From assembly GCF_046195335.1 (NCBI RefSeq), contig NZ_CP176093.1: a stretch of DNA of 64,000 nt; one strand, written 5' to 3'. This DNA comes from Methanospirillum lacunae (GTDB taxonomy: Archaea > Halobacteriota > Methanomicrobia > Methanomicrobiales > Methanospirillaceae). The notes below the pieces were generated by a model. The model saw only the letters and a list, made by a program, of their open reading frames with translations, did no database searches and had not been told where the DNA came from. Position numbers and translations under genes: made by a program. Below, piece by piece: positions 48,000 through 56,931 of the stretch (position 1 is the first letter of the stretch; each line of letters begins with the position of its first letter).

Positions 48000-49381
48000 T
48001 GAAGGAATACCGAACGATCTCCCAGATTGCTGGTCCACTGGTCTTTGTTGAGAAGACAGAACCAATCGGATACCAGGAACTGGTCAACATCGTTCTCTCT
48101 GATGGAACTGAGAAGCGTGGTCAGGTTCTTGATACCTCTGACGATATTGTCGTTGTTCAGGTCTTCGAGTCCACCACTGGTATCGGAAAGGACAGTGGTG
48201 TCAGGTTCACCGGCGAGACGATCAAGATGCCGGTGGGCAAGGATATGCTCGGACGTATCCTCTCCGGTGCAGGTAAACCAAAAGACGGCGGTCCTGAGAT
48301 CGTTCCAGAAAAGCGGCTCGAGATCACTGGTGCTGCTATCAACCCATGGGCACGTGCATCACCACGTCAGTTTATCCAGACCGGTATCTCAACAATCGAC
48401 CTGACAAACACACTCGTTCGTGGTCAGAAACTTCCGATCTTCTCTGGAGCAGGTCTGCCACACAACGAGATTGCACTCCAGATCGCCCGTCAGGCAAAGG
48501 TGCCAGGCTCAGACGAAGAGTTCGCAGTCGTGTTCGCTGCAATGGGTATCACCAAGGAAGAAGAGAACCAGTTCATGGCTGAGTTCGAGCGGACTGGTGC
48601 TCTAGAGCACGCCGTAGTTTTCCTGAACCTTGCAGATGATCCGGCTGTCGAGCGTATTATCACACCACGTCTCGCACTGACCACAGCAGAGTACCTCGCA
48701 TTCGAGCTTGGATACCATGTGCTGGTTATCTTGACCGATATGACCAACTACTGTGAAGCACTGCGTCAGATCGGTGCAGCACGTGAAGAAGTGCCAGGCC
48801 GTCGTGGATATCCGGGATACATGTACACCGATCTTGCATCCCTGTACGAGCGTGCCGGTATCATCAAGGGCAAGAAAGGATCTGTGACCCAGCTCTCGAT
48901 CCTGACCATGCCAGGTGATGATATCACCCACCCGATCCCTGATCTCTCCGGGTACATCACCGAAGGGCAGATCGTGGTTAACCGTGATCTTCACCGTAAG
49001 GGTATCTACCCACCGATCAATGTACTTCCGTCCCTTTCCCGTCTGATGAACCTCGGTATCGGAAAAGGATTCACCCGTGAAGACCACAAGAAGGTTTCAG
49101 ACCAACTGTATGCAGGATATGCAGAAGGTATGGACCTTCGTGGTCTCGTGGCAATCGTCGGAAAGGATGCACTCTCAGAGCGTGACCGTGGGTTCCTTGA
49201 CTTTGCTGATGAATTCGAGAAGCGATTCGTCAGACAGGGCAAGGATGAAGACCGGACGATCGAGGATTCCCTTGACCTCGGCTGGGACCTCCTCAAAGAT
49301 ATGGCAGAAGAACAGCTCGGCCGTATCGACCGTGAGACAATCCAGAAGTATCATCCCAAGTACCGTAAAAAGGCGGAGTGA
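47999..49381 (+). CDS. atpB: A-type ATP synthase subunit B
   Basis: This 460-residue regulatory, nucleotide-binding partner of subunit A in the head has GAGLPHNEIALQIARQAK where the P-loop would be, so catalysis is not expected, as usual for B subunits. The VILTDMTNYCEALR and GRRGYPGYMYTDL motifs are conserved. The ATG shares a base with the atpA stop (TGATG). Confidence 0.96.
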   Translation: MKEYRTISQIAGPLVFVEKTEPIGYQELVNIVLSDGTEKRGQVLDTSDDIVVVQVFESTTGIGKDSGVRFTGETIKMPVGKDMLGRILSGAGKPKDGGPEIVPEKRLEITGAAINPWARASPRQFIQTGISTIDLTNTLVRGQKLPIFSGAGLPHNEIALQIARQAKVPGSDEEFAVVFAAMGITKEEENQFMAEFERTGALEHAVVFLNLADDPAVERIITPRLALTTAEYLAFELGYHVLVILTDMTNYCEALRQIGAAREEVPGRRGYPGYMYTDLASLYERAGIIKGKKGSVTQLSILTMPGDDITHPIPDLSGYITEGQIVVNRDLHRKGIYPPINVLPSLSRLMNLGIGKGFTREDHKKVSDQLYAGYAEGMDLRGLVAIVGKDALSERDRGFLDFADEFEKRFVRQGKDEDRTIEDSLDLGWDLLKDMAEEQLGRIDRETIQKYHPKYRKKAE

Positions 49382-49387
49382 GCCTCC

Positions 49388-50011
49388 ATGGCAGACATCA
49401 AGCCGACCCGATCTGAGTTCATTGACACCAAGCGGAAGATCAAACTCTCCCAGAATGGGTACAAGATCCTCAAGATGAAGCGTGATGGGCTGATCATGGA
49501 GTTCTTTAAAATTCTGGAACAGGCACGGGATACTCGTGGTGCACTGATGACTAACTATCAGCGTGCCCAGGAGATGATGGCAATCGCAAACACCATTGAG
49601 GGTTCAATCGGTGTGAAGGCTGCCGCATTTTCTGTCCGTGAAAATCCTGAGATCACTCTGAAAAGCAAGAACATCATGGGTGTCGTGGTTCCGGAGATCG
49701 AATCCTCCCAGGTCCGCAAGGGTATTGCGGACCGTGGGTATGGTGTGATCGGGACCACTCCGGTCATCGATGATACAGCAAAAGCCTTTGAGGAGCTTGT
49801 TGAAGCGATCATTAAGAGCGCTGAGATAGAGACGACGATGAAAAGGCTCCTCAATGAGATCGAGAGTACCAAACGCCGGGTTAATGCTCTGGAATTTAAG
49901 GTTATTCCAAATCTCATTTCAACGAGGGATTTCATCAAGATGCGTCTTGACGAGATGGAGAGAGAAGAACTCTTCAGGCTCAAAAAGATCAAAGCCAGAA
50001 CCCAGGCTTAA
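49388..50011 (+). CDS. atpD: A-type ATP synthase subunit D
   Basis: This 207-residue central-shaft subunit has two long antiparallel helices (KRKIKLSQNGYKILKMKRDG at the start; RRVNALEFKVIPNLISTRDF at the end) with the usual family spacing. It is the last gene of the operon and is followed by a hairpin plus T-run. Confidence 0.93.
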   Translation: MADIKPTRSEFIDTKRKIKLSQNGYKILKMKRDGLIMEFFKILEQARDTRGALMTNYQRAQEMMAIANTIEGSIGVKAAAFSVRENPEITLKSKNIMGVVVPEIESSQVRKGIADRGYGVIGTTPVIDDTAKAFEELVEAIIKSAEIETTMKRLLNEIESTKRRVNALEFKVIPNLISTRDFIKMRLDEMEREELFRLKKIKARTQA

Positions 50012-50037
50012 CCAATTAGTGAAAATGCCCATATTTC

Positions 50038-50079
50038 ATGGGCTCTGAGTATGATGGAAAGCCCATTATACTTTTTTTT
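50038..50079 (+). terminator. Hairpin plus T8 after the ATP synthase operon
   Basis: ATGGGC (50038-50043) pairs with GCCCAT (50061-50066). Eight T residues follow at 50072-50079. This is an intrinsic-type terminator about 30 bases after the atpD stop. Confidence 0.65.
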
Positions 50080-50283
50080 AGGAACGTGGAAGTTTCCATA
50101 TAGTTTTCATGATTAGTATCAGAGTATCCTGATTTTGTACAGTGATACTGAACCATCGCACTCTGAATTGAATAAAGATCATTATTCATCAAATAAAAGA
50201 ATCACTCATCAATTGGAGAAATTATTCTCATATATCGTAGATGAGTATTTACAACTCTCAAATACCTCTCACAAAAGATGAAT

Positions 50284-51030
50284 TCAATTTTCCTGGGTCA
50301 CACCAAGTTTTCGGTCATCAGGTGTATTTCTCATTGAGGACAACTCCTCTTCAAGTGCCTCCCTGATTACATCTCTATACGCAGGCAGTTTATCAGGATC
50401 AATAAAAATCCGGAACGGAGCCCTGATACTCCACGGTTGGTCAACTCCTTTGCGGACCCCTACATAATGATTATTCAAAAATAACCTGATCTCTGTCTTC
50501 CCATCTTTGATCAGGACAACCTGCCTGATATCAAGAAATGGAGCAAATAGTTTTCCAAGGATAGCTCCCCGGACAAGAAGTTCGTACAGAGGCTTTCCAA
50601 ATGTAATAGATTCCAAAATCCTTCGGTGTATAGATACCCGGTATCTGAAGTATATCCTTCCCCAGATTTCTCCTCTGACTGATGATGATACATCAAACCT
50701 CCGCTTCCGGATTACTTTTCCGATAATTGACTGACGATCAATCGAATACGAATCAGGACTTCGGTTATTATCACCAGCAGTCTGAACCTGTTCTCCCTGG
50801 ATTTCAATCACCCGGTGGATAATATACCTATGACCCCCTGGTTCAGGATAGACGATCACGTCTCCATGTTTTATTTGAGAAAATCGGTCAAATATTACCT
50901 TATCACCATCGATGAATGTTGGGTACATACTCATCCCTGAATATACGATCTCATCTCCATTGATCTCTGGCAGATTATCCAGATAATATCCCACATTTAA
51001 CTGGGTGATTTGAGGGGGATTGTGGTTCAT
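50284..51030 (-). CDS. S26-type signal peptidase-like protein
   Basis: This 248-residue protein has a signal-peptidase catalytic core: Ser in SGMSMYPTFIDGDKV near residue 33, then a GDVIVYPEP strand, IIHRVIEI (His where bacterial enzymes have Lys) and TAGDNN. It has no N-terminal membrane helix and ends with an uncommon ~140-residue C-terminal extension (RRFDVSSSVRGEIWGRIYF...). It is therefore not a routine secretory signal peptidase. It borders the peptide-modification island, so it might process the precursor leaders or the fibre subunits. That is inference from position only. I see no partner gene on its transcript. Confidence 0.7.
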   Translation of the reverse strand: MNHNPPQITQLNVGYYLDNLPEINGDEIVYSGMSMYPTFIDGDKVIFDRFSQIKHGDVIVYPEPGGHRYIIHRVIEIQGEQVQTAGDNNRSPDSYSIDRQSIIGKVIRKRRFDVSSSVRGEIWGRIYFRYRVSIHRRILESITFGKPLYELLVRGAILGKLFAPFLDIRQVVLIKDGKTEIRLFLNNHYVGVRKGVDQPWSIRAPFRIFIDPDKLPAYRDVIREALEEELSSMRNTPDDRKLGVTQEN

Positions 51031-51209
51031 CGTTTCTCACTTTATGTACTATATGAACGAAGACGCGAATAGGACAGGATGAGATTTCTCACATGGTATC
51101 CGGCTGAATATTGCCAGCAGAAATAAGTACACTACTCTCTTTCCGTTTTTAATGGATTTTGATTATTAATACATTAATTATTATTTCCCTCGGTATTGAG
51201 TTATAACTA

Positions 51210-51866
51210 TTATAAAAATATCTTCTACTCAATTATATCCCGGAACCTGCCGGTTTGTATATTACTGAGGAGATTGACCGGGATATCCTGACCAGAGGAG
51301 ATACATTATCAAAACTAAGAGTTCTCATCTCGTTCTGAAGTTCCTTATCCGTGAGGCAGAACTGGATTCCAGGTTGCCTGAATGAATTTGTCATTCAGAC
51401 TGCTGTCTGTGATTGAGGAAATGGTTTTATAGTATCCTCATAAGCCTGGTTGAGAATGCAGATCGCTTTCAGTTGATATGCGAGGGTCGGATTCCAGAAA
51501 AATCCCTCTTCTCCGGCTCCGATTTTCCTTATGGTTGTATGCATTGAGACGCAATGTCCCTCGGATCCCTCCAGAATGAAAAGGTAATTTTCATCACCGG
51601 GATCTGACCAGGGGGGATGAAACCACCGGGATGATGTTGGTTTTCCTCCTCCAATGGATACTGCTAACAGAACCGCCTGCCCATCGCGGACCTGGGTTGC
51701 AACCTGAAGATGAAGGCAATTCTCACAAAGAAGAATGGTATTACTACAAACCATCAATATTTTTCTCCAAATGGAGGTGTTTAGTATTATCTGTAGGCAT
51801 ATCAGGAATTCCTATCTCAATCAATTTGTTTCTGATTAAATGCTGTTATCCCATACATACAGGCCG
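51210..51866 (-). pseudogene. Decayed scmC copy
   Basis: This stretch matches scmC (54840-55480) at high DNA identity over its whole length, judged by eye: FFWNPTLAYQLKAICILNQA against LFWNPTLAYPLKAICILKQA, for example. The open frame is broken; only about 120 codons (51395-51757) remain. The P-loop is ruined: GGGKPTSS instead of GGGKSTSA. The N-terminal third is largely lost. It is followed at once by a piece of the radical SAM gene, in the same order as the intact operon. Confidence 0.85.
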
Positions 51867-51963
51867 ACATAGACATTATTCACATGACACCGGGAAAAGA
51901 TCAATTAAGATCCTTGAACAGATACTCACGGATCTGGTTTATTAGGTCTGTTTTTTTCAGATG
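51863..51963 (-). pseudogene. Fragment of the second radical SAM/SPASM gene
   Basis: About 100 bp aligns with 55837-55940 inside the C-terminal SPASM region of the intact radical SAM gene at 55714-56817. Shared stretches include AGACATT, GACACCGGGAA and CACGGATCT in the same order and spacing. The rest of the gene is missing. It sits between scmC' and scmA', so it marks a deleted operon. Confidence 0.75.
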
Positions 51964-52049
51964 TCTTCGGTGGTGTCTTAAGGGAGGGAGATCTGGGAAT
52001 ATGGGATTAGGAAAGTAACCGGTTATCTCACCGTGAACATTACAAGAGG

Positions 52050-52195
52050 CTACGAGAACCTTCCTGCGTCACTACTGCCATCAACACAATAATTCGCAGT
52101 TCCACCCGGATTACAATCAAAAGATACACGGTACCAGTAACTCCATTACCACACATCGCATTCTGTCCAGACATAGTATCCCCAACAAAACATGT
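52050..52195 (-). pseudogene. Probable scmA remnant
   Basis: On the minus strand, two adjacent frames together spell a precursor-like tail. One frame reads CFVGDTMSGQNAMCGNGVTG, then a frameshift leads to FDCNPGGTANYCVDGSS and a TAG stop (52052-52050). The Cys spacing and Gly/Asn richness match intact ScmA proteins. The leader is not found. The order scmA', scmE', scmC' reproduces the intact operon. Confidence 0.5.
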
Positions 52196-52261
52196 TCTTG
52201 ACAGGAATGTAGGTCTGAATAAAATGATATACGTGTCTTTTTCTTCCAGATGGTAACAAAT

Positions 52262-52298
52262 GAGGGTGTCCAGTGAGATCTTCACACTGGACAACCTC
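52262..52298. repeat. Long inverted repeat (hairpin), copy 1
   Basis: GAGG-G-TGTCCAGTG (52262-52275) pairs with CACTGGACA-A-CCTC (52285-52298) around a 9-base loop, with a single mismatch. The same stem recurs at 53568-53605 with a different loop. Confidence 0.7.
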
Positions 52299-52610
52299 AA
52301 CGCCAATCTCTGTATCAATTCGATAATTAGTAAATCCGTCTCTCCATATATTTTGAAAGGATTCGAACATGACTGTTGATAGCCTCAAGCGTGTGAACAC
52401 AAATTGACTCGGTGCATATCACAGGTATGTTTCTTCTGGTCGTCGCATTCCTGCATAGTACCCTCACCGATTATCACCCTAGTGTCCGGTATCTCACCGT
52501 GATCCGTAAGAGAGTCGTTTCGCAACTCTCAAAACCTGAATAGGAAAGATTCTCATTTGAGATAGGAAATCACCACCCGGGGGCTGTCCGCCCTCTCGAT
52601 TATCCTTCTC

Positions 52611-52708
52611 GCTGGGAGCATCTTTTTCTATCGAAACGAGTCTTGAATGGATTCTTCCCGCTGGGAGCATCTTTTTCTATCGAAACGAGTCTTGAATGGA
52701 TTCTTCCC
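52611..52708 (+). repeat. Perfect 49-bp tandem duplication
   Basis: The 49-bp unit starting GCTGGGAGCATC and ending GATTCTTCCC occurs twice with no difference (52611-52659, 52660-52708). The equivalent locus near 62451 has a single diverged copy, and the locus before 53958 lacks it. It is a recent local duplication. Confidence 0.9.
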
Positions 52709-52858
52709 GGATATAAGATCTTATCATTATAAACGGCACCGTCTCTGTCCAGGTCGAATTATCGTTCAGGAAAACAAGCGGGGAAGGTATTGGTACAGGC
52801 ATTAACACGAGAGAGACGACTCCTTACCATAATGAAAAATAATTGAGATGAGTAACAG

Positions 52859-53248
52859 ATGGGAAAGAAACAGTATATTATACCAAAAATTATCGATCTC
52901 TCCATCGAGACCATAACCGGGGTCGGGGCGAGATATTGTACGTACGGGGGAAATATTGGTACCTCTACTTGTCATCAGGGTCAGGGTGCAACAGGCACAT
53001 GTATTGGTGGGAATGGTGCTTCTGCAGGCTGTTCCTCTGGAAATCTTCCCTATCAGTCAGGAGTATTATGTTGGAGTGGAAGTGCAGCGGGAACAATCTG
53101 TGAAGCTGGGAATTCTGCCAGTGGGACATTTGGTAAGTGTTTCAGTGGAAGTTCTGCTACTGGGTACTGTCTCGGCGGGTCGGCTGCTCTTTCACCAAGC
53201 GTCCTTTGCACTTCTGGTAACAGTCAGGTTTCCCTCGATAGTTCATAG
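52859..53248 (+). CDS. Cys/Gly-rich precursor protein (ScmA-like)
   Basis: This 129-residue putative substrate of the radical SAM cassette has leader residues 1-24 of MGKKQYIIPKIIDLSIETIT then GVGA, resembling KK.Y..P leaders of radical-SAM-modified peptides. The remaining ~105 residues hold nine Cys at about 10-residue spacing, each followed by x-x-G. The fourth and fifth Cys are 12 residues apart with Pro between them (CSSGNLPYQSGVLC). There is no hydrophobic signal. GAGATGAG lies just before the ATG. It is not in an operon: the upstream DNA is a repeat shared with two other copies. Function is inferred from leader, composition and neighbours. Confidence 0.75.
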   Translation: MGKKQYIIPKIIDLSIETITGVGARYCTYGGNIGTSTCHQGQGATGTCIGGNGASAGCSSGNLPYQSGVLCWSGSAAGTICEAGNSASGTFGKCFSGSSATGYCLGGSAALSPSVLCTSGNSQVSLDSS

Positions 53249-53957
53249 TCTCTCATGGTTCACTCCCCCATTTTAGACTACAGCATACCACCCTTCCTTT
53301 TTTACAGCAATAATTTCCACGAAAAACTTCTTTGAAATGGTACAGAGAACCATTCGCATATTGTGCCTTCATGTATTTCTTCTTCAATGGTTGCAATTTA
53401 TGGGATTCTACGTATTGCAGTAAAATTTCCTTGTTTATGCATCCTATCGGACTACCAGAGTAGTCTCAATATGGAGATATCAAGCCTAAAATTGACCCTC
53501 TGTGTGGCGGGAATATATACCTGGATAAAGTGATATATGTGTCCTTTTCTTTCAGATGGTAACGAATGAGGATGTCCAGTGAGATTCTTAACACTGGACA
53601 ACCTCAACACGAATCCCTGTATCAATTCGGTAATTATAAAATCCGTCTCTCCTTATATTTGTAAAGGATTAGAACATGACTGTTGATACCATCAAGCGTG
53701 TGTACACAAATTGACTCGGTGCATATCACAGGTATGTTTCTTCTGGCCGTCGCATTCCTGTATAGTACACACAAGATTACCACCCCACCAGTACCCGGTA
53801 TCCCACCGTGATCCTTAAGTTAGTCGTTTCGTAACTCTCACTGAACAGGAAAGATACTCATGCGAGATGGAAAACAAGCGGAAAAGGTAGCGGTACAGAC
53901 GCAAAGACAGGAGAGACGACTTCTTGCATATTGAAAAAATGTTGAGATGAGTAACAG
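53249..53957 (+). repeat. Spacer and upstream repeat, copy 2
   Basis: 53249-53520 shows no gene. 53521-53957 is the second copy of the scmA upstream repeat. Compared with copy 1 it lacks about 215 bp (the counterpart of roughly 52571-52790, including the 49-bp duplication). It ends with the same AGATGAGTAACAG before the start codon. Confidence 0.75.
53568..53605. repeat. Long inverted repeat (hairpin), copy 2
   Basis: GAGG-A-TGTCCAGTG pairs with CACTGGACA-A-CCTC around a 10-base loop. The stem is identical to copy 1 while loop and internal mismatch differ. Confidence 0.7.
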
Positions 53958-54371
53958 ATGGGAAAGAAACAGTATATTGCACCAAAAATTATCGATCTCT
54001 CGATTGAGACATTAACCGGGGTCGGGGCGGGAAGTTGCAATACAGGGGGAGGAGTTACCTCTTCTTGTACTACTCATGGGACTAGTGCAAACACTGCATG
54101 TGATCTCGGGTATGGTGCTTCAGCAAGTTGTGCAGGTGGAGAGTTACCCTTTCAAACGGGAGAATATTGTGGTCTTGGGAATTCAGCGGGACAATGTAGG
54201 AGTGGGAATAATGCCACTCGTGCAGATGGAGAGTGTCATAGTGGAAATACTGCTACTGGGGTGTGTGATCCCGTTGGAGGTACTCCGAACCCTTCGAATT
54301 TTTGCCTTAGTGGACCAACTAATGCGAATTGCTACTCAGGAGGCGCTCAGGCTCCACACGGGAGTTCATAA
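53958..54371 (+). CDS. Cys/Gly-rich precursor protein (ScmA-like)
   Basis: This 137-residue paralogue of the protein at 52859 has a nearly identical leader (MGKKQYIAPKIIDLSIETLT, GVGA). Its core has diverged and holds ten Cys. The conserved Cys4-x12-Cys5 block is CAGGELPFQTGEYC. The C-terminus is longer (VCDPVGGTPNPSNFC...). The leader is constant and the core variable, as expected if one enzyme set modifies several products. Nothing else is on its transcript; scmC is convergent 465 bp away. Confidence 0.75.
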   Translation: MGKKQYIAPKIIDLSIETLTGVGAGSCNTGGGVTSSCTTHGTSANTACDLGYGASASCAGGELPFQTGEYCGLGNSAGQCRSGNNATRADGECHSGNTATGVCDPVGGTPNPSNFCLSGPTNANCYSGGAQAPHGSS

Positions 54372-54836
54372 TCACTCATGGTTCCACCCCGTTTCCGACA
54401 ATAGTATACTTACCCCCCTTTTTTCTGAACAATCCTGCATCGATTCAACATTTGTTCAGGACACCCCTTTTTGTGACATTCATTGACAAGGCAAGAACGA
54501 AATCAGATTCACCGGTTTATTCATGCATCAACTCTCTCCTACCGGGTGCCACAGGGCCAGAGTACGACGGATATTGTTCATGAATTACTGAGACAGGGCA
54601 CACAACTACCGACTCATGTTTATTACTTGTATACCAATGGCATATGAGCAGCAGCTTTTATCAAGCGTTTCCATTTTACAATATGAATAATTATATTTAT
54701 CACTTTGATTCTGAAGAGATTACAAAGATTTTAGCGAAAAATTTGTGCTATGCGGATGCAGACTCATCACGAGAAACCCAGTCTGAAAACCATCACTTCA
54801 GAGACTCGTAATACAAAATAGATACAGGTATCCCTG
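54372..54836. other. Gap between scmA and scmC, no gene seen
   Basis: This 465-bp stretch between convergent genes has no recognisable coding frame, RNA gene or clear hairpin. An open frame near 54329-54583 is out of phase and has no family resemblance. Confidence 0.4.
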
Positions 54837-55709
54837 TTATCTGAATAGTTTCTGTTCAATAACTTCCCAGAACCTGCCGGTCAACGTAGCATTGAGGAGA
54901 TAGACCGGGATCTTCCTGACCAAGGTACATGCATTCGCAAAACTAAGAGTTCTCATCTCGTTCTGAAGTTCTTTATCCATAAGGTGGAACTGGTTCCAGG
55001 TTGCCTGACTGAACGAATTGGTCATACAGACTGCTGCTTGGGATTGAGGAAATGATTCTATGGTATCCTCATCAGCCTGTTTGAGAATGCAGATCGCTTT
55101 CAGTGGATATGCAAGGGTCGGATTCCAGAAAAGTCCCTCTTGTCCGGCTGCAATTTTACTTGCGGTTGGAAGCACCGAGACGAGATATCCTCCGGAGCCA
55201 TCAGGAATGACCAGACAATTCTCATCGCCGGGTGCTGACCAGGGTGAAGGAACCCGCCGGGCTGATGTGGATTTTCCTCCTCCGCTGGATGCGGCTAACA
55301 GAACCGCCTGTCCATCGCGGACCAGGGTTGCAGCATGAAGAAGAAGGCAATGCTCACACAGAAGTATGGCACTAATACCAACCATCAGTAATTTTACCCC
55401 TGATGAAAAATGTTCGGGGCAATCTGCGGCCGAATCCGGAATTCCGATATCTATCAATTTTTGTTTCTGGTTGAGAGCTATCTTCCCATATACACTGCCA
55501 AAAACCTTCCAGTCTTCAGAACGGACGGGATCTTCAGGTAAAAGCGGAGCAACTGATATCAGTCCTGAGTTGAGAATCTCTCCCGGAGAGAGGGTGAGGA
55601 GAGGAACAATGGTTTCCAGCCACCAGAACCGGTCAGGATCGGCAGTGATCGTCCAGTGGTGTTCCTGTGGCAATGAAAGGGTATACATGAAAAATGATCT
55701 TTTGTCCAA
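54837..55709 (-). CDS. scmC: ScmC-like P-loop protein, HPr-kinase-like
   Basis: This protein of about 290 residues has a central block LLLHAATLVRDGQAVLLAASSGGGKSTSARR: a beta-hairpin and Walker A in the arrangement of HPr kinase/phosphorylases. HPr-kinase relatives phosphorylate some lasso-type peptides, so serine phosphorylation of the precursor is a possible role. It starts about five bases after the stop of the radical SAM gene; TTG 55709 or ATG 55688 is the start. It is the last gene of the minus-strand operon. A broken copy lies at 51210-51866. The name follows my recollection of the SynChlorMet cassette. Confidence 0.75.
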   Translation of the reverse strand: MDKRSFFMYTLSLPQEHHWTITADPDRFWWLETIVPLLTLSPGEILNSGLISVAPLLPEDPVRSEDWKVFGSVYGKIALNQKQKLIDIGIPDSAADCPEHFSSGVKLLMVGISAILLCEHCLLLHAATLVRDGQAVLLAASSGGGKSTSARRVPSPWSAPGDENCLVIPDGSGGYLVSVLPTASKIAAGQEGLFWNPTLAYPLKAICILKQADEDTIESFPQSQAAVCMTNSFSQATWNQFHLMDKELQNEMRTLSFANACTLVRKIPVYLLNATLTGRFWEVIEQKLFR

Positions 55710-55713
55710 ACAT

Positions 55714-56817
55714 TCAGTGTACTTGTCCTTCAGCCAGCCGAGTCATCGGAAATATACCGGCCTTTAGTGCATCTTCACAGAATTTATGGCCGGCAAGGAG
55801 ATCTTTTTCCACATAGTAATTATTTGCAACACACTGACCGATACAGACATTCTTCACCAGACACCGGGAACAGACCCCTTTCAGATCCTTTGGAAGATGT
55901 TCACGGATCTCGTTTAATGCGTCTGCTTTCTCCCAGATACCTTTGATCTGATCCCTGGATGCATGACCGAAACAGAGTTCAGAAACACTAGTTCCGATAC
56001 CACAGAGGGCATAGGTTCCATCTGAAAGGACTCCGAGTATGGAGAAGATACCGCATCGTCCACAGTTCCCCTGCGGTCCATACAGCGATGAGAGCGATCT
56101 GAATGCAAAGGGAAGATTCGTCATCAACGGGATCTTCAGTTCTTTTTGTAGCTCGTTCTGCACCCACCGGGAGAGTTCAATCTGTTCCTGCACTGTGACC
56201 GTTGCTCCTTCAGCTTCCATCGCTTCGCCTCGTGCAGTCGGGGTGACAAAATTGTATTTAACAGAGCCAGCTCCCATCTGCTGCGCATATTTTGCCAGAT
56301 CTGCCATTTCACCTTTGTTTCTTCCGGCAACAGCCATGATCACCTGAGGATGGATACCGGTTTCTACGAGGGTTTTCACTCCCTGGCTTGCCCGGTCAAA
56401 GGATCCCCTAACTCCCCGCATCCATTCATGAGATTCACGGTTTCCGTCGATACTAATGGAAATAAATGAACCGGGACAGGATTTTATCAGGTCTGCAATA
56501 TGCGGAGTTACCGCAACTCCGTTTGACTCGATGGTAAGATTGAGATGCTGATCCCTGATGAACCGGAGCATAGGGATGATGTCAGGGTGGATGAGAGGTT
56601 CTCCTCCGGTGAGTTTCACTCCCGAGAGGCCGATTTCTTTTGCTTCAGTAACGATCTTTTTGAAGAGATCGAATGGGAGAGCTTTCTGAGACCGGTCAGA
56701 GTGTTCAAAGGTCGGTGCGATCCAGCAGTGACGGCAGGCCATGTTGCAGTCACCGGTGAGATAAAAGTACAACGTCCCAAGAGGAGGAACGGTTTTTGGT
56801 ATTGTCTCTTCAGTCAT
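55714..56817 (-). CDS. Radical SAM/SPASM peptide-modifying enzyme (ScmE/ScmF-type)
   Basis: This 367-residue enzyme has its radical SAM cluster in GDCNMACRHCW (CX3CX2C) near residue 27 and TGGEPL for SAM binding. The C-terminal SPASM domain carries further cluster Cys: CGRCG, ALCGIG, CSRCLVKNVCIGQC. Such enzymes install thioether, carbon-carbon or epimer modifications on peptides. A 114-bp gap separates it from the upstream radical SAM gene, with an A/T-rich stretch, so it may have its own promoter. Its stop nearly touches scmC. Which of the two cassette names (E or F) applies I cannot decide. Confidence 0.88.
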   Translation of the reverse strand: MTEETIPKTVPPLGTLYFYLTGDCNMACRHCWIAPTFEHSDRSQKALPFDLFKKIVTEAKEIGLSGVKLTGGEPLIHPDIIPMLRFIRDQHLNLTIESNGVAVTPHIADLIKSCPGSFISISIDGNRESHEWMRGVRGSFDRASQGVKTLVETGIHPQVIMAVAGRNKGEMADLAKYAQQMGAGSVKYNFVTPTARGEAMEAEGATVTVQEQIELSRWVQNELQKELKIPLMTNLPFAFRSLSSLYGPQGNCGRCGIFSILGVLSDGTYALCGIGTSVSELCFGHASRDQIKGIWEKADALNEIREHLPKDLKGVCSRCLVKNVCIGQCVANNYYVEKDLLAGHKFCEDALKAGIFPMTRLAEGQVH

Positions 56818-56931
56818 AGGAATCGGGTATCATCAGTATTCAAAATCTGAAATATTTCATAACGCTGATAAATTATTATTTATTCAATAATTTTGCAATT
56901 TTTATGGGATGGAGGTTGTTTTGAAGAGAAA

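Larger units (their letters stand above)
52213..52858 (+). repeat. Upstream repeat of plus-strand scmA, copy 1
   Basis: About 350 bp here (52213-52560) matches 53521-53870, and the part after about 52330 also matches 62195-62420. The last ~80 bp before the ATG also match all three loci, including GAGATGAGTAACAG directly before the start codon. No gene is convincing in it: short minus-strand frames are interrupted by stops in the other copies. It carries a long hairpin and a 49-bp tandem duplication. It is either a duplicated module boundary or a long structured leader/promoter. Confidence 0.8.

Noticed and set aside
51210..51866. Functional second scmC gene
   Set aside because: The open frame covers less than half the gene and the Walker A is altered, so it is a pseudogene.
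52146..52400. Minus-strand 84-codon open frame in the upstream repeat
   Set aside because: The homologous DNA at 53521-53720 and 62190-62300 has stops and frameshifts in the same frame, so it is at most a relic.
52611..52708. Possible CRISPR-like repeats
   Set aside because: There are only two adjacent identical units with no spacers and no cas genes nearby; it is a plain tandem duplication.
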